Below, piece by piece: positions 7,389 through 17,229 of a stretch of 64,000 nt of DNA. This DNA comes from Zobellia barbeyronii. GTDB lineage: Bacteria > Bacteroidota > Bacteroidia > Flavobacteriales > Flavobacteriaceae. Numbering within the stretch: position 1 is the first letter of the stretch; the number at the start of each line of letters is the position of its first letter. Location of the stretch: contig NZ_JACATN010000001.1 of NCBI RefSeq assembly GCF_018603515.1, positions 558,001 through 622,000 on the forward strand, read 5' to 3'. A program made the translations under genes and the position numbers. The notes under the pieces were generated by a model that was not told the origin of the DNA, did no database searches, and worked only from the letters and a program-made list of their open reading frames with translations.

Positions 7389-10118
7389 TTAAAAACTATA
7401 TGCCAAATTCAAAAAATAAGTACGCCCATAACCATACCAATATTTAGGCGCAAAGGATGGGGTTCCACTTAAATTATCTTGCTTGAACTGACCATAATTG
7501 CCATTCCGGCTCTGTTCGTATCCTCCTGTTCGGAACACCCCATCAAAAAGATTATTTATACTCCCAAAAACACTGATATATTTTCCTTTTTTCAACCAAG
7601 ATTTGCCTCCTACTAGATTTAGAAGATAAAAGTTCTCCAACGATTTTTGCGCCAATGCTTGGTTGACATTTTCTTCCGTAGCATCTACAAAAGGAAGATT
7701 TGTTTCTGGGTCTAGATAAAAACTCTGCGTTCTTGTAAGAGTAGAGATATTAGCATAGTTGCTTGCCAAGTAATTAGTTGTTGCACTCACCCACCAATAT
7801 TTAGGATCGCGATACTCTATGCCAATCGCATAAGCTTGTTGCGGACCTTGCGCCAATTTATAATCTTTAATCTTGGCTACGCCCAAATCAACAGTGCCCT
7901 CTAGATTTATAAGATCCTCTTCTCTTCCTGCGGTATCAAAATTAATAGCCACATTAGGATCACTAGCATAAACATACTTCCCTACAGCGGCCACAGCCGT
8001 TAGTTTTACTGCGGACGACAATTGATACTCAAGACCTAATTCTGTGCCCATATGAAGCTTATCTAACCCTGTAAGCACCTCTTGGACAAAGTCTGAGCCA
8101 ACACCAGCATCGGCAAAAAAGAAATTCACATCCGTGGTGTTCTGAAAACGGGTATAAAAGCCCGTAAGTCTACCCGTCAACTTTGGGAGTCTCAAGAAAT
8201 AGTTAAGGTCAACCGTTGAGTTGGTTTCACTTTGAATATCAGGTACTACACTATTGTTTTCCCTTGGATTAATAAAAACATTTTGAAGCACCGGCGGCCT
8301 CTTCATGAACGAACCGTGAGCAGATAACCAATGTCTTTCTGTTAGTTTATAAGTAATACCGGATTTTACACCATAGGTTTTGAACCCAATTTCTTCACCT
8401 TCACCTAATGAACTATCTGAATAACGATCATTCTTAAACAAACCTGTCCGTTGGAAATAGGTAGCCCCATATTTGGCAGACATAAATGCACTCCACTTTT
8501 CATGGTTATATTTAAATTGAATAAACGATTCAAACTGATCCGCATTCATTCGATAGTTATAATTGAAAATATCATCTTCTCTTTTTTCAACGGAGCCTTG
8601 GCTATCATTTAACGTATCCGAAAAGGGATCAACATCAGCATGAAAATCAGCTCCAAGTAAATCATTGATTCTCGCATAGTTTTCAGAATTCAAGTTCTTA
8701 TAGGTCAAACCAAAATCCATTAAAAGCCTATCGGTAAGAATCAGATTCCCAACTGTATTTAAGCTAATTTGAGTATCGTCCACAACATCATCATACAGCA
8801 CATAGGCCGCCTGCCCGTTTGAGTTGGCGGTATAAATTTGATTCCAGTCCATTTGAGGATTATTCAACAATCCCTCCTTTGCGGTATTAGCACTAATAAA
8901 ATTGGCTCCTACAGGACTATTAATGTAAAAGCTAGGTAAATATCGATAATAAGTTGGGTCGGGGTTAGGAGCATTATAATACCCTAATCGACTTCTAGAG
9001 TTTTTACCAAACTGATATGCTATACCTGTATTTAAGCTAAACTTCTCCGAATTAAAATAATGATTGAACATAAAGACAGGCTCAGCTATTTTTCGTTCTC
9101 TAGAATTCCTGACTTCTTCATCCTGTTCTCCCCAATAAGGATTATATTTTTTACCTACCAATTCAAAAACCTCTTCGGTGATAGCAGATGAGCGCCCTCG
9201 CCTATTTGATGCCCAAAGCGCAGTAAAATTTACACTGTTCTTTTCATTAATTTGATATTCTAAAGCACCGAAAAATGAAAAGGCATCATACAACGTTCCG
9301 TCTATATAACCCTGTTTCGCCCATCTTCTTGAACCGGATACGGTATAGGCCAAACCACTTTTCTGAACTCCGGATGTATAGGTAGCCATTAACCTACCTG
9401 CATAAGTTCTATTAGAATATGAAGTAGACAACCTAGTACCAGGACGCAAACCTGAAGGTCTAGTATCTATATTGGTATTACCCAAAATACCACCAAAAGT
9501 ATAATCTGATGCCTCCAAACCATTCGTGAATTGTTGATTTCTAGTTACATCGTTCATGCCTCCCCAGTTATTCCATTGAGGCCTGCCGTCATAAAACTTG
9601 TTCATAGAAATGCCGTTTAAAAGAACGGTCCCGTTTTGAGAATCGTAACCACGTACACGAAAAAAAGCTTGACCGAAATCAAAAGCTGCTCTGTTCAGAA
9701 ATAAATCTCGAGTAGCTCTTAGCAGGCCAGATGAATTTGAGCTCACTTCATCATCCAACAATTCTGAATCGCTTAACGAAATGAGATTATCGGCTTGTTC
9801 TATTTGAATATTCTGTTCTAAGGACAATGCTCCTAAATCTAAACCTTCGTTTTCTACAGAAATAGGTAACCGCTTTACTATATAGTCAGTAGCCTCAATA
9901 GATATAATGTACTCTCCCTTTTTAGGAATGGTTAGAATGAATTTTCCGTTACTATCGGATTGTGAAGAAATCAAAAAGCCTTCTAGACTAATTTTTGCGT
10001 TTGTAATAGGTGTTTTTGACCGAAGGGAAAGAATTTCACCTTCAACTGAAAAACTCGTTTGAGCGCACATGGTACTTTGCCATAAAAGAAAAAGGATAGC
10101 AATAAGAGAAAATCGCAT
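7389..10118 (-). CDS. TonB-dependent receptor with carboxypeptidase-like N-terminal domain
   Basis: An outer-membrane receptor of about 909 residues. I placed the start at the ATG at 10118, which gives a signal peptide (MRFSLIAILFLLWQ, ending near CAQ); the longer frame begins with a TTG at 10148 and would put ten residues ahead of it. A CarboxypepD_reg-like beta domain (about residues 22-100) comes first, then a plug with NGISMNKFYDGR, then a large barrel ending in an aromatic Phe (YFLNLAYSF). It is followed by the lamin-tail lipoprotein gene. The substrate is unknown; context suggests nucleic-acid fragments or something released by the divergent nuclease. Confidence 0.88.
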   Translation of the reverse strand: MRFSLIAILFLLWQSTMCAQTSFSVEGEILSLRSKTPITNAKISLEGFLISSQSDSNGKFILTIPKKGEYIISIEATDYIVKRLPISVENEGLDLGALSLEQNIQIEQADNLISLSDSELLDDEVSSNSSGLLRATRDLFLNRAAFDFGQAFFRVRGYDSQNGTVLLNGISMNKFYDGRPQWNNWGGMNDVTRNQQFTNGLEASDYTFGGILGNTNIDTRPSGLRPGTRLSTSYSNRTYAGRLMATYTSGVQKSGLAYTVSGSRRWAKQGYIDGTLYDAFSFFGALEYQINEKNSVNFTALWASNRRGRSSAITEEVFELVGKKYNPYWGEQDEEVRNSRERKIAEPVFMFNHYFNSEKFSLNTGIAYQFGKNSRSRLGYYNAPNPDPTYYRYLPSFYINSPVGANFISANTAKEGLLNNPQMDWNQIYTANSNGQAAYVLYDDVVDDTQISLNTVGNLILTDRLLMDFGLTYKNLNSENYARINDLLGADFHADVDPFSDTLNDSQGSVEKREDDIFNYNYRMNADQFESFIQFKYNHEKWSAFMSAKYGATYFQRTGLFKNDRYSDSSLGEGEEIGFKTYGVKSGITYKLTERHWLSAHGSFMKRPPVLQNVFINPRENNSVVPDIQSETNSTVDLNYFLRLPKLTGRLTGFYTRFQNTTDVNFFFADAGVGSDFVQEVLTGLDKLHMGTELGLEYQLSSAVKLTAVAAVGKYVYASDPNVAINFDTAGREEDLINLEGTVDLGVAKIKDYKLAQGPQQAYAIGIEYRDPKYWWVSATTNYLASNYANISTLTRTQSFYLDPETNLPFVDATEENVNQALAQKSLENFYLLNLVGGKSWLKKGKYISVFGSINNLFDGVFRTGGYEQSRNGNYGQFKQDNLSGTPSFAPKYWYGYGRTYFLNLAYSF

Positions 10119-10239
10119 TAACGGGGGTTTAATGGTCGGTGAACCCAAACAAGATATCGAAAACTTAAAATGACTTGCAACAAACCCCTACAAAGTCCAT
10201 CGTTTTTTCGTTAATTGGTATTTATATCTATCTGATTAT

Positions 10240-11298
10240 ATGAATTTTAGACTTATACCGCTTTTTCTTTTGCTCGCTTTTGGGGTAAATTCACAGGAAA
10301 ATAAATCATATAGAATTCGGACTATTGCGTTTTATAATCTGGAAAATTTATTCGATATTGAAAATGATACCCTCATATTTGATGACGACCGAACACCAGA
10401 AGGAAAAGATCACTGGACACTAGAACGTTACAACACAAAATTAGACCACCTCTCTCAGGTTCTCTCTGAAATTGGGTCAAGCACCAGCAAGACTTCTCCT
10501 GACATTATTGGTATTTGTGAAGTTGAAAACCGAAGAGTAGTTGAAGACTTGATTAATCACCCCAACTTAATTTCTAAAGGTTATGGCATTGTGCATTATG
10601 ATTCACCAGATGAACGAGGTATAGACGTTGCGCTACTTTACAAGAAGTCCGTATTTCTGCCCACCTCTTCCGCTAGCCATAGATTGTTACTGATTAATGA
10701 CGATGGTGAAAGAAACTACACAAGAGACCAGCTCATAGTAGGCGGTCTATTAGATGACGAACAGCTATTCTTTATGGTCAACCATTGGCCTTCCCGTAGC
10801 GGAGGCGAGGCCAGAAGTAAACCCAACCGAATGGCAGCTGCAAAACTCAGTAGACGTATTATAGATTCTGTTCAGCGTTTAGGTGCAGATGCCAAGATTA
10901 TTAGTATGGGCGACTTTAACGACGACCCTAACAATGATAGTTTCAAAAAAATTCTGAAGACTATTGGCAAGCCCAACCAATTGGAAGGTCAAAGCCTATA
11001 CAACCCAATGGAAAAGTTATATAAACAAGGAATAGGCTCTCTTGCTTACCGAGATAAATGGAATTTATTTGATCAGATTTTCTTCACAGAAAATCTTTTG
11101 CATCCTGAAGAAGGAAAGTATAAGTTTTGGAAAACCAGAGTTTTTAATGCGCCTTATTTAATTGCCAAAAAAGGGCAGTATAAAGGGTACCCACAAAGAA
11201 CCTATGCTGGCGGAAGTTATACCGGCGGATATTCTGATCACTTTCCTGTTTATATGTATTTAATCAAACCTTCTTCCGAAGAAAAAACTACCGATTAA
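10240..11298 (+). CDS. Secreted endonuclease/exonuclease/phosphatase-family nuclease
   Basis: A 352-residue EEP-fold enzyme with a cleavable signal peptide (MNFRLIPLFLLLAFGVNSQ). Family motifs are present in order: FYNLENLFD at the N-terminus, a metal-binding Glu in CEVENR, VNHWPSR, the GDFNDDP loop and the terminal SDHFPV with the catalytic His. The family cuts phosphodiester bonds in DNA or RNA, or removes phosphate from inositol phosphates or lipids; with an export signal this member acts in the periplasm or outside. It is divergent from the TonB receptor/lamin-tail pair, which suggests a shared role. A strong hairpin terminator follows it. Confidence 0.88.
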   Translation: MNFRLIPLFLLLAFGVNSQENKSYRIRTIAFYNLENLFDIENDTLIFDDDRTPEGKDHWTLERYNTKLDHLSQVLSEIGSSTSKTSPDIIGICEVENRRVVEDLINHPNLISKGYGIVHYDSPDERGIDVALLYKKSVFLPTSSASHRLLLINDDGERNYTRDQLIVGGLLDDEQLFFMVNHWPSRSGGEARSKPNRMAAAKLSRRIIDSVQRLGADAKIISMGDFNDDPNNDSFKKILKTIGKPNQLEGQSLYNPMEKLYKQGIGSLAYRDKWNLFDQIFFTENLLHPEEGKYKFWKTRVFNAPYLIAKKGQYKGYPQRTYAGGSYTGGYSDHFPVYMYLIKPSSEEKTTD

Positions 11299-11320
11299 AA
11301 ATCTAAAACTATTTTAAAAC

Positions 11321-11362
11321 AGAAAGCTGCCTATTGATTCGGAAACCAATAGGCAGCTTTCT
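11321..11362. terminator. Bidirectional hairpin terminator
   Basis: A 16-bp perfect inverted repeat (11321-11336 with 11347-11362) around a 10-base loop lies between the convergent nuclease and DUF1080 genes. Short A-rich and T-containing flanks on either side suit termination from both directions. Confidence 0.8.
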
Positions 11363-11381
11363 TATCTCCTGTAATTAGGTA

Positions 11382-11990
11382 TTAATCTAACTCAGTAACT
11401 TTAATATTTTTCCACTGTACTTTAATACCACCGCCGTCATGAATTTGGAGTGCTATAGAACCTTCACCGGCACCTATAATCTTATCGGTAAGAGTAATCA
11501 TTTCGGTACCATTTAGCCATGACGTAATTTTATCGCCATTCACACGTATTTTCATGGTATTCCATTCCCCCATTTTAAGAGCTTTATCTTTTTCTGGAGT
11601 AGGCTTTATCAACCAATTACGCCCATAAGACTCATATACACCCCCTGTAAAATGACCGGGAGGTGCAATCTCTACCTGCCAACCACTAACGGTAGTGCCA
11701 TCTATAGTTGATCTAATAAAAACACCACTGTTACCATCGGCTAGCTGTTTGAAATCTACCGTCAACTCAAAGTTTTTATAATGCTTATCTGTAGCAAAGT
11801 AACCATATTGCTCATCCGGACCGCTTTCGCATACCAACAGACCATCTTCTACGTACCATTTCTCGGTACCATATACCGTCCAACCTTCTAAGTTTTCACC
11901 ATTAAAAAGATCCGTTTGTTGACCAAACGTAAATGACGTAAAAATAATTAATACTGATGTTACTGCGCTTTTTATAAAATCCATTTGCAT
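11382..11990 (-). CDS. DUF1080 (3-keto-disaccharide hydrolase-like) secreted protein
   Basis: A secreted 202-residue protein with a signal peptide ending near TFGQ. The rest is one DUF1080 concanavalin-like beta sandwich: LFNGENLEGWTVYG at the start, SGVFIRS in the middle, and GSIALQIHDGGGIKVQWKNI at the end are hallmark phrases. Characterised relatives hydrolyse 3-keto-glycosides, so a carbohydrate role in the periplasm or at the surface is likely. Either of two nearby ATGs (11990 or 11984) could be the start. It follows the small membrane protein gene with a 16-bp gap. Confidence 0.88.
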   Translation of the reverse strand: MQMDFIKSAVTSVLIIFTSFTFGQQTDLFNGENLEGWTVYGTEKWYVEDGLLVCESGPDEQYGYFATDKHYKNFELTVDFKQLADGNSGVFIRSTIDGTTVSGWQVEIAPPGHFTGGVYESYGRNWLIKPTPEKDKALKMGEWNTMKIRVNGDKITSWLNGTEMITLTDKIIGAGEGSIALQIHDGGGIKVQWKNIKVTELD

Positions 11991-12006
11991 TATTAATTGT
12001 TTGACA

Positions 12007-12447
12007 TTAACCTAACCACTGTCCCCAAGGAATACGGCTAAGTATCAACACAAGACCAAGACCATAAAAAATAGCAATGCTCTTGAATTTATTTTTACCG
12101 TCTACAAACTTTTTGTGACGCGACCAGCCTATGGTAATCAAAACAATTGCAATAATATTAATGAACGGATGTTCCACAGCTAATAATCTAGATGCTGAAT
12201 TAAGACCCCCCATACCCAAAGCCTGAATAGCTTGAAGGCCGCTTGGAGAAACAAAATAAAGTATTAGCCCTACCAATAGCTGAATGTGAGCTAAAATCAA
12301 AGTAAAAAGACTTAAACGTAAATCCTTTCCCATATTAAACACTTTATTCCCTACCCAACCCATAATAGCGTTAGCAACTGCAAGGAACAAAAGGACAAGA
12401 ACAACATAAGCCAAGTAAGAGTGAACTGACTGAATAATTTCGTACAT
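12007..12447 (-). CDS. Four-helix inner-membrane protein, cytochrome-b-like
   Basis: A 146-residue integral membrane protein with four hydrophobic helices (about residues 10-31, 44-66, 92-108 and 122-138). Histidines at positions 9, 54, 93 and 111 lie near helix ends or inside helices and could bind haem, which is why homologues are often labelled cytochrome B. I see no CXXCH or quinone-site signature, so the redox role is inference. The DUF1080 gene follows 16 bp downstream, making a possible two-gene unit. Confidence 0.65.
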   Translation of the reverse strand: MYEIIQSVHSYLAYVVLVLLFLAVANAIMGWVGNKVFNMGKDLRLSLFTLILAHIQLLVGLILYFVSPSGLQAIQALGMGGLNSASRLLAVEHPFINIIAIVLITIGWSRHKKFVDGKNKFKSIAIFYGLGLVLILSRIPWGQWLG

Positions 12448-12490
12448 ATTAATTTTATTTTAAGCTTTAAATGTACTGATTTTTGCGCAT

Positions 12491-12520
12491 AAAAAAACCC
12501 TGCCGACTGGCAGGGTTTTT
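12491..12520 (-). terminator. Rho-independent terminator of the second TonB receptor
   Basis: Inverted repeat AAAAACCCTGCC / GGCAGGGTTTTT with a 4-base loop, just past the stop of the minus-strand receptor gene at 12544. It has a T tract on the minus strand. Confidence 0.85.
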
Positions 12521-12543
12521 AAATTATATACTTCTACTACAAA

Positions 12544-15342
12544 TTAGAATCTGTAGTTGAGCGTAAAGTTCCAAGTTCTTCCGAAACCAAAATATACTCT
12601 GTTACCAGTATTTATACCATCATAGTTGTTAAGAGGATCAGAATCTGGCGCAACGTTAGTTTCTGATTCAGAAATATACGTATCATCTAAAACGTTATTT
12701 ATGTTAAGCCTTAAGGTAATAGACTTATTATCTTCTTTTCCTACCAACATTTTGTATGATACACCTGCATCAACCAAATCATATGCTGGCAATTCAAGAA
12801 GGAAACCATCGTTATCCGCAACACCATCTAAATCATTATCTTGAAAAGAAAGTACATCAAAATCTGCATAAAGATTATCTGCTCTGTAATAGCTAGCATC
12901 AAATTTCAATCTTTCTACCGGTTCAATTGTAGCTCCAATTCTTGCAGTAAATTGTGCAGCATCACCAACCTTAACACCGTCAAGAATCAATTCCGCAGTA
13001 CCAAGGACATTACGCCCATCATCCAATACTGTACCGGTAGGATTTCCTGTATACTCCCAGTTACCAACAGATACCATACCATTGAATGTCAAGATTGGTG
13101 TAGCTCGTGCAGTGAAATCTACCTCAACACCCGTATGCAATTGCTCTACACCTGAATAGTTAGCTGTTCCTTGAAATAATACATCACCATTAAGATCACT
13201 AACAGTTATACCGTCACTTTCAAATCTATCTTTCCAACTTGTTCTGTATAAGTTAACATTGGCGCTAAATACAGCCGAACGAAATCCATAACCCAATTCT
13301 ACACCAAGAATTTTTTCATTTTCAAGGTCTGGATTAATATCATTTACAAAATTCAAGAAAACAGCATCAAACAAAGGTTGTTTTAAATAGTATCCTGCGT
13401 TTACAAAAACATTATGTTTTTCGTTAATGTTATAGTTCAATCCACCTTTAACGTTTCCACCTGCTTGGTTTACCCAATCCGTTTTTTGCTCTGGATCGGA
13501 ATCCAAATAATTAAATAAATCTTCTCTCTGGAATCCTTGGTTAGAAAATGACCCTTGCATGAAAGCAGATACATTATCATTTTTATATTCTACTTGTCCA
13601 AAAGCACCCAACCAACGTACGTAACCAATATTGTAATAATCAACTTTCTCTTCATCGTCAATACTACTAAAAACATTAAGTGCGTTACCAGCAGTAGGCG
13701 CATATGTTTCTGTTACCGTACGAAAAGTATCGTTTATATTATCATTATCAACATAAGCATCAGCTCCAAGTAAATCTACCAATCTTCTGTAGTGATACCC
13801 TTTATAACTTCTAGCATCAACACCAACATCAAAACTCCAATTGTTATTTACTTCATTATGAAAATTCATAATGGTACCATACCAGTTATGAGAGTTTACA
13901 GAGGATCTCTGAGAAATACCGTTCTCGCCTCCTCTTACAAAATCATTGTCATCTTCAAAACCAAAAGAACTGTTGTTACCATTTACATAAAGTCCTTGGT
14001 TAGACAATGCCCCGCCCGATGTATATGTCTGTCTTTGTGTACCAAAATCAGGTACATTTGCTCCCTGATTCCATCTTACGATATCATCCATACGAATAAG
14101 ACCATCTGCCGTTTTGAAAGTAGATGAAAAAGACTGGTTTCCATTGATTCTACCTAATGAACCTACTGAACCACCACGACCAAAAGAAGCGTATGCAATA
14201 GCTGAAAATGTAGAAGTATCAGAAAGTTCCCATTCCCAATTTAATGACACTACAGGCTTATGATAAAAGTTTCCTCCAAAAGTATCTTCTTTACCATTTC
14301 TATTGCCCCAGTCACTGTTATATTTAATGTTAGGATCTTCTCCGTTGCTACCATATTCTAAATAATTACCTAAACTTGGCGCAAAACTTCTTGAGTGGTG
14401 TTGTTGTGGTGATCCAGTTACAATAAACTGAAGGTCATGTTTCTCATTTGGCTTATATCCAATACCGATAAAATAGTTATAAGCTTCAAATTCAGTTCCA
14501 TCAACATAACCGCTACCAGCAGTTCTACCTAATAAAACAGAAGCAGAAAGACCATTTTCCATTAAACCAGTGCTGTAAGCAACTAATGTTTTCAAGTAAT
14601 CTGCATTACCAACAGAACCAGAAACTACACCACCTTCTCTTTGCTCAGAAGTTTTGGTAACCACGTTAATAGTACCACCTACAGAAGAAGTCGCTAATTT
14701 TGAGGACCCTAGACCTCTTTGTACCTGAATAGCAGAAGCAACATCACTTAAACCAGACCAGTTGCTCCAGTATACAGCACCATTCTCCATATCATTTACT
14801 GGCACACCGTTAACCATTACTGCAGAATTATTTGTATTAAAACCGCGGATACTAATACGAGCATCACCAAAACCACCACCTTGCTTTGTAACATAGATTG
14901 ATGGAGTTGATTTTAAAATTTCAGGAAATTCTTGCGAACCTAATTTTTCTTGTATTTCAGCAGCTTTAATAGTTGAAACCGCTACTGGTGTTTCTCTATC
15001 TTTTGCGATATCAATTACACCACTTACTACTACACCTTCTAATTCTTGTGCGTTTGGCTCCAGTACAATTCTACCAATATTACCGTCACTAGTGTAAGCT
15101 ACTTTTTTGGGAGTATACCCAATGTAAGAAACTAAAAGCGTTCCTGCATTTTCTGTAATTTCAATTTGAAACTTACCATCAAAATCAGTTGAAGTTCCAT
15201 TAGTTGTTCCTTGAAGAACAACACTAGCTCCCGGTAGTGGCTCATTAAGCTCGCCATCTATTACGGTACCGGTAATAGTTCCTTGTGAAAATGCCACGGT
15301 CGTCATTAAAAATAAGACCAAAGCGAAGTACATCTTTTTCAT
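12544..15342 (-). CDS. TonB-dependent receptor with carboxypeptidase-like N-terminal domain
   Basis: An outer-membrane receptor of 932 residues. The signal peptide ends near AFSQG; a CarboxypepD_reg-like domain (GTVIDGELNEPLPGASV) follows to about residue 105, then a plug with IRGFNTNNSAVMVNGVPVND, then a long barrel ending RTWNFTLNYRF. It has its own promoter-like element and a clear terminator, and no SusD partner, so it seems to be a single-gene unit. The substrate cannot be read from the sequence. Several short frames on the opposite strand inside it are shadows. Confidence 0.9.
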   Translation of the reverse strand: MKKMYFALVLFLMTTVAFSQGTITGTVIDGELNEPLPGASVVLQGTTNGTSTDFDGKFQIEITENAGTLLVSYIGYTPKKVAYTSDGNIGRIVLEPNAQELEGVVVSGVIDIAKDRETPVAVSTIKAAEIQEKLGSQEFPEILKSTPSIYVTKQGGGFGDARISIRGFNTNNSAVMVNGVPVNDMENGAVYWSNWSGLSDVASAIQVQRGLGSSKLATSSVGGTINVVTKTSEQREGGVVSGSVGNADYLKTLVAYSTGLMENGLSASVLLGRTAGSGYVDGTEFEAYNYFIGIGYKPNEKHDLQFIVTGSPQQHHSRSFAPSLGNYLEYGSNGEDPNIKYNSDWGNRNGKEDTFGGNFYHKPVVSLNWEWELSDTSTFSAIAYASFGRGGSVGSLGRINGNQSFSSTFKTADGLIRMDDIVRWNQGANVPDFGTQRQTYTSGGALSNQGLYVNGNNSSFGFEDDNDFVRGGENGISQRSSVNSHNWYGTIMNFHNEVNNNWSFDVGVDARSYKGYHYRRLVDLLGADAYVDNDNINDTFRTVTETYAPTAGNALNVFSSIDDEEKVDYYNIGYVRWLGAFGQVEYKNDNVSAFMQGSFSNQGFQREDLFNYLDSDPEQKTDWVNQAGGNVKGGLNYNINEKHNVFVNAGYYLKQPLFDAVFLNFVNDINPDLENEKILGVELGYGFRSAVFSANVNLYRTSWKDRFESDGITVSDLNGDVLFQGTANYSGVEQLHTGVEVDFTARATPILTFNGMVSVGNWEYTGNPTGTVLDDGRNVLGTAELILDGVKVGDAAQFTARIGATIEPVERLKFDASYYRADNLYADFDVLSFQDNDLDGVADNDGFLLELPAYDLVDAGVSYKMLVGKEDNKSITLRLNINNVLDDTYISESETNVAPDSDPLNNYDGINTGNRVYFGFGRTWNFTLNYRF

Positions 15343-15431
15343 TTGTTCAGTTTTTACGTTTTCTCAATTTGCTGCAAAAGTGCGGCGTTTTAGGCATGCG
15401 AATGTTAAGTAAAGGTTAAATAACACTTTCG

Positions 15432-15439
15432 CAAATATA
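15432..15439 (-). promoter_or_regulatory. -7 element of the second TonB receptor
   Basis: On the minus strand this reads TATATTTG, an exact TAnnTTTG match, about 90 bp upstream of the receptor's ATG. A convincing -33 TTTG at standard spacing is not visible. Confidence 0.35.
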
Positions 15440-15449
15440 CTATATGAGA

Positions 15450-15482
15450 GCGAAACTTCTCTTAAAAAAAAAGAAGTTCCGC
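15450..15482 (-). terminator. Hairpin downstream of pgi
   Basis: Arms at 15450-15460 and 15472-15482 pair with one mismatch. The A/T run is in the loop rather than after the stem, so it may be a terminator for pgi or an mRNA 3'-end hairpin. Confidence 0.35.
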
Positions 15483-15513
15483 AAGAATTGTAAAAAACTG
15501 AGGATACCCTAGT

Positions 15514-17151
15514 TTAACCCTTAAAATATTTTAAAAGTTGTAAAGTAGAGCTATCATGATCGGCAATTTCTGAACCTTGAATATCTTTCAAAATAGTACC
15601 TGCTAATTGCTTACCAAGTTCAACACCCCATTGGTCATAGCTAAAAATGTTCCAAATGATGCCTTGCACAAATATTTTGTGTTCATAAAGTGCGATTAAA
15701 CTACCCAAGCTTTTTGGCGACAACTTATCTATTAGAATAGTATTAGTTGGCTTATTACCTTCAAAAACCTTGAATGCTAGTAATTTTTCGATTTCACTTG
15801 CCGCCATACCTTTGCTTTCTAGTTCTTCGCGAACCTGCCCGGCAGTCTTACCGTTCATTAAAGCTTCGGTCTGGGCAAAATAGTTGGCCATTAACTTATT
15901 GTGATGATCAACATCTCCATGCAATGATTTTTTAAATCCAATAAAATCTACAGGTATAAGCTTTGTTCCTTGATGTATTAGCTGAAAGAAAGCATGTTGT
16001 GAGTTAGTACCTGGCTCTCCCCAAATAATAGTACCTGTTTCATAACCTACACGTTTACCATTTCGCTCCACGCTTTTACCGTTACTCTCCATAATACCTT
16101 GTTGCAAGTAAGCTGAAAATCTGCTCAAGTATTGTGCGTACGGAATGATAGCCTCAGTTTCGGCTCCATAGAAGTTATTATACCAAACGCTTAAAAGTGC
16201 CAATACTACAGGAAGGTTATCTTCAAAATCTGTGTTTTTGAAATGTTCGTCCATTTCATTGGCTCCTACCAATAATAAATCAAAATTCTCAAAACCTACT
16301 GCCAATGCTATGGATAAACCAACCGCACTCCATAAAGAAAAACGACCACCTACCCAATCCCACATTGGGAAAACATTTTCTTGAGCAATACCAAATTCTG
16401 AAATAGCTTCTGTATTTGTAGATACTGCTGCAAAGTGTTTGGCTATATCTGCCTGAGTACCATGCTTTAGAAACCATTTTTTTATGGTCGTGGCATTTGT
16501 TAGCGTTTCTTGTGTAGTAAAGGTTTTTGAAACGACCACGAAAAGCGTTGTTTCCGGATCAAGTTCTTTCAGAACTTCGTTTACATGATCCCCATCTACA
16601 TTGCTCACAAAATGAAGCTTAAGATGGTTTTTATAGAATTTTAGAGCTTCGGTTACCATAGCTGGACCTAAATCCGATCCTCCAATACCAATATTTACTA
16701 CATCAGTAAAAGCTTTGCCGGTATACCCAGTAGCGCTTCCTGAAATAATAGTCTCTGTAAACTTCTTTATATGGTCTTTAACCGCGTAAACCTCTTCTAC
16801 CACGTTTTCACCATCCACTAAAATGGTATCAGACTTTTTAGCACGAAGTGCTGTATGCAAGACTGCCCTACCTTCTGTCTGGTTTATCTCGTCTCCACCA
16901 AATTGTTTTTGAATTGCATCGGCCAAATTAACTTCTTTCGCTAGTTGAAGAAGCAATTGTAAAGTTTCGTCGGTAATTCTGTTTTTAGAGAAATCTACTA
17001 AGAAATCATTCCACTTTAAAGTGAATTTTTCAGCCCTAGATGCATCAGACGCAAAAAGGTCTTTTAACTGTTCTTCTTTAGTATTTTCAAAGTGCTGGGC
17101 AAGTTTCTTCCAAGCAGAAGTTTCAGTAGGATTTGTGCTCTGTAATGACAT
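15514..17151 (-). CDS. pgi: Glucose-6-phosphate isomerase
   Basis: Interconverts glucose 6-phosphate and fructose 6-phosphate in glycolysis and gluconeogenesis. The 545-residue length matches the E. coli-type enzyme. Signature segments are [11 protein letters not shown] (phosphate binding), [11 protein letters not shown], the catalytic-Glu region [18 protein letters not shown] with its His, and DQWGVELGK near the C-terminus. I chose the ATG at 17151, which begins MSLQSTNPT as in relatives; an upstream frame would add 18 residues of no family resemblance. It is the last gene of the DUF3108-kynA-M23-pgi cluster, 78 bp after the M23 gene. Confidence 0.97.
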   Translation of the reverse strand: MSLQSTNPTETSAWKKLAQHFENTKEEQLKDLFASDASRAEKFTLKWNDFLVDFSKNRITDETLQLLLQLAKEVNLADAIQKQFGGDEINQTEGRAVLHTALRAKKSDTILVDGENVVEEVYAVKDHIKKFTETIISGSATGYTGKAFTDVVNIGIGGSDLGPAMVTEALKFYKNHLKLHFVSNVDGDHVNEVLKELDPETTLFVVVSKTFTTQETLTNATTIKKWFLKHGTQADIAKHFAAVSTNTEAISEFGIAQENVFPMWDWVGGRFSLWSAVGLSIALAVGFENFDLLLVGANEMDEHFKNTDFEDNLPVVLALLSVWYNNFYGAETEAIIPYAQYLSRFSAYLQQGIMESNGKSVERNGKRVGYETGTIIWGEPGTNSQHAFFQLIHQGTKLIPVDFIGFKKSLHGDVDHHNKLMANYFAQTEALMNGKTAGQVREELESKGMAASEIEKLLAFKVFEGNKPTNTILIDKLSPKSLGSLIALYEHKIFVQGIIWNIFSYDQWGVELGKQLAGTILKDIQGSEIADHDSSTLQLLKYFKG

Positions 17152-17229
17152 TTTCGGGTGTTTTAGTGTTAGCAATTGTCTATGGCGAAAATAAGCCATA
17201 TTCATTCTAAACCAAAACCCTATGTACCG

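Noticed and set aside
12626-14127. A run of plus-strand frames inside the second TonB receptor gene
   Set aside because: They are short, biased in composition (Ile, Thr, Cys, Tyr) and antisense to a well-supported receptor; none has a recognisable domain.
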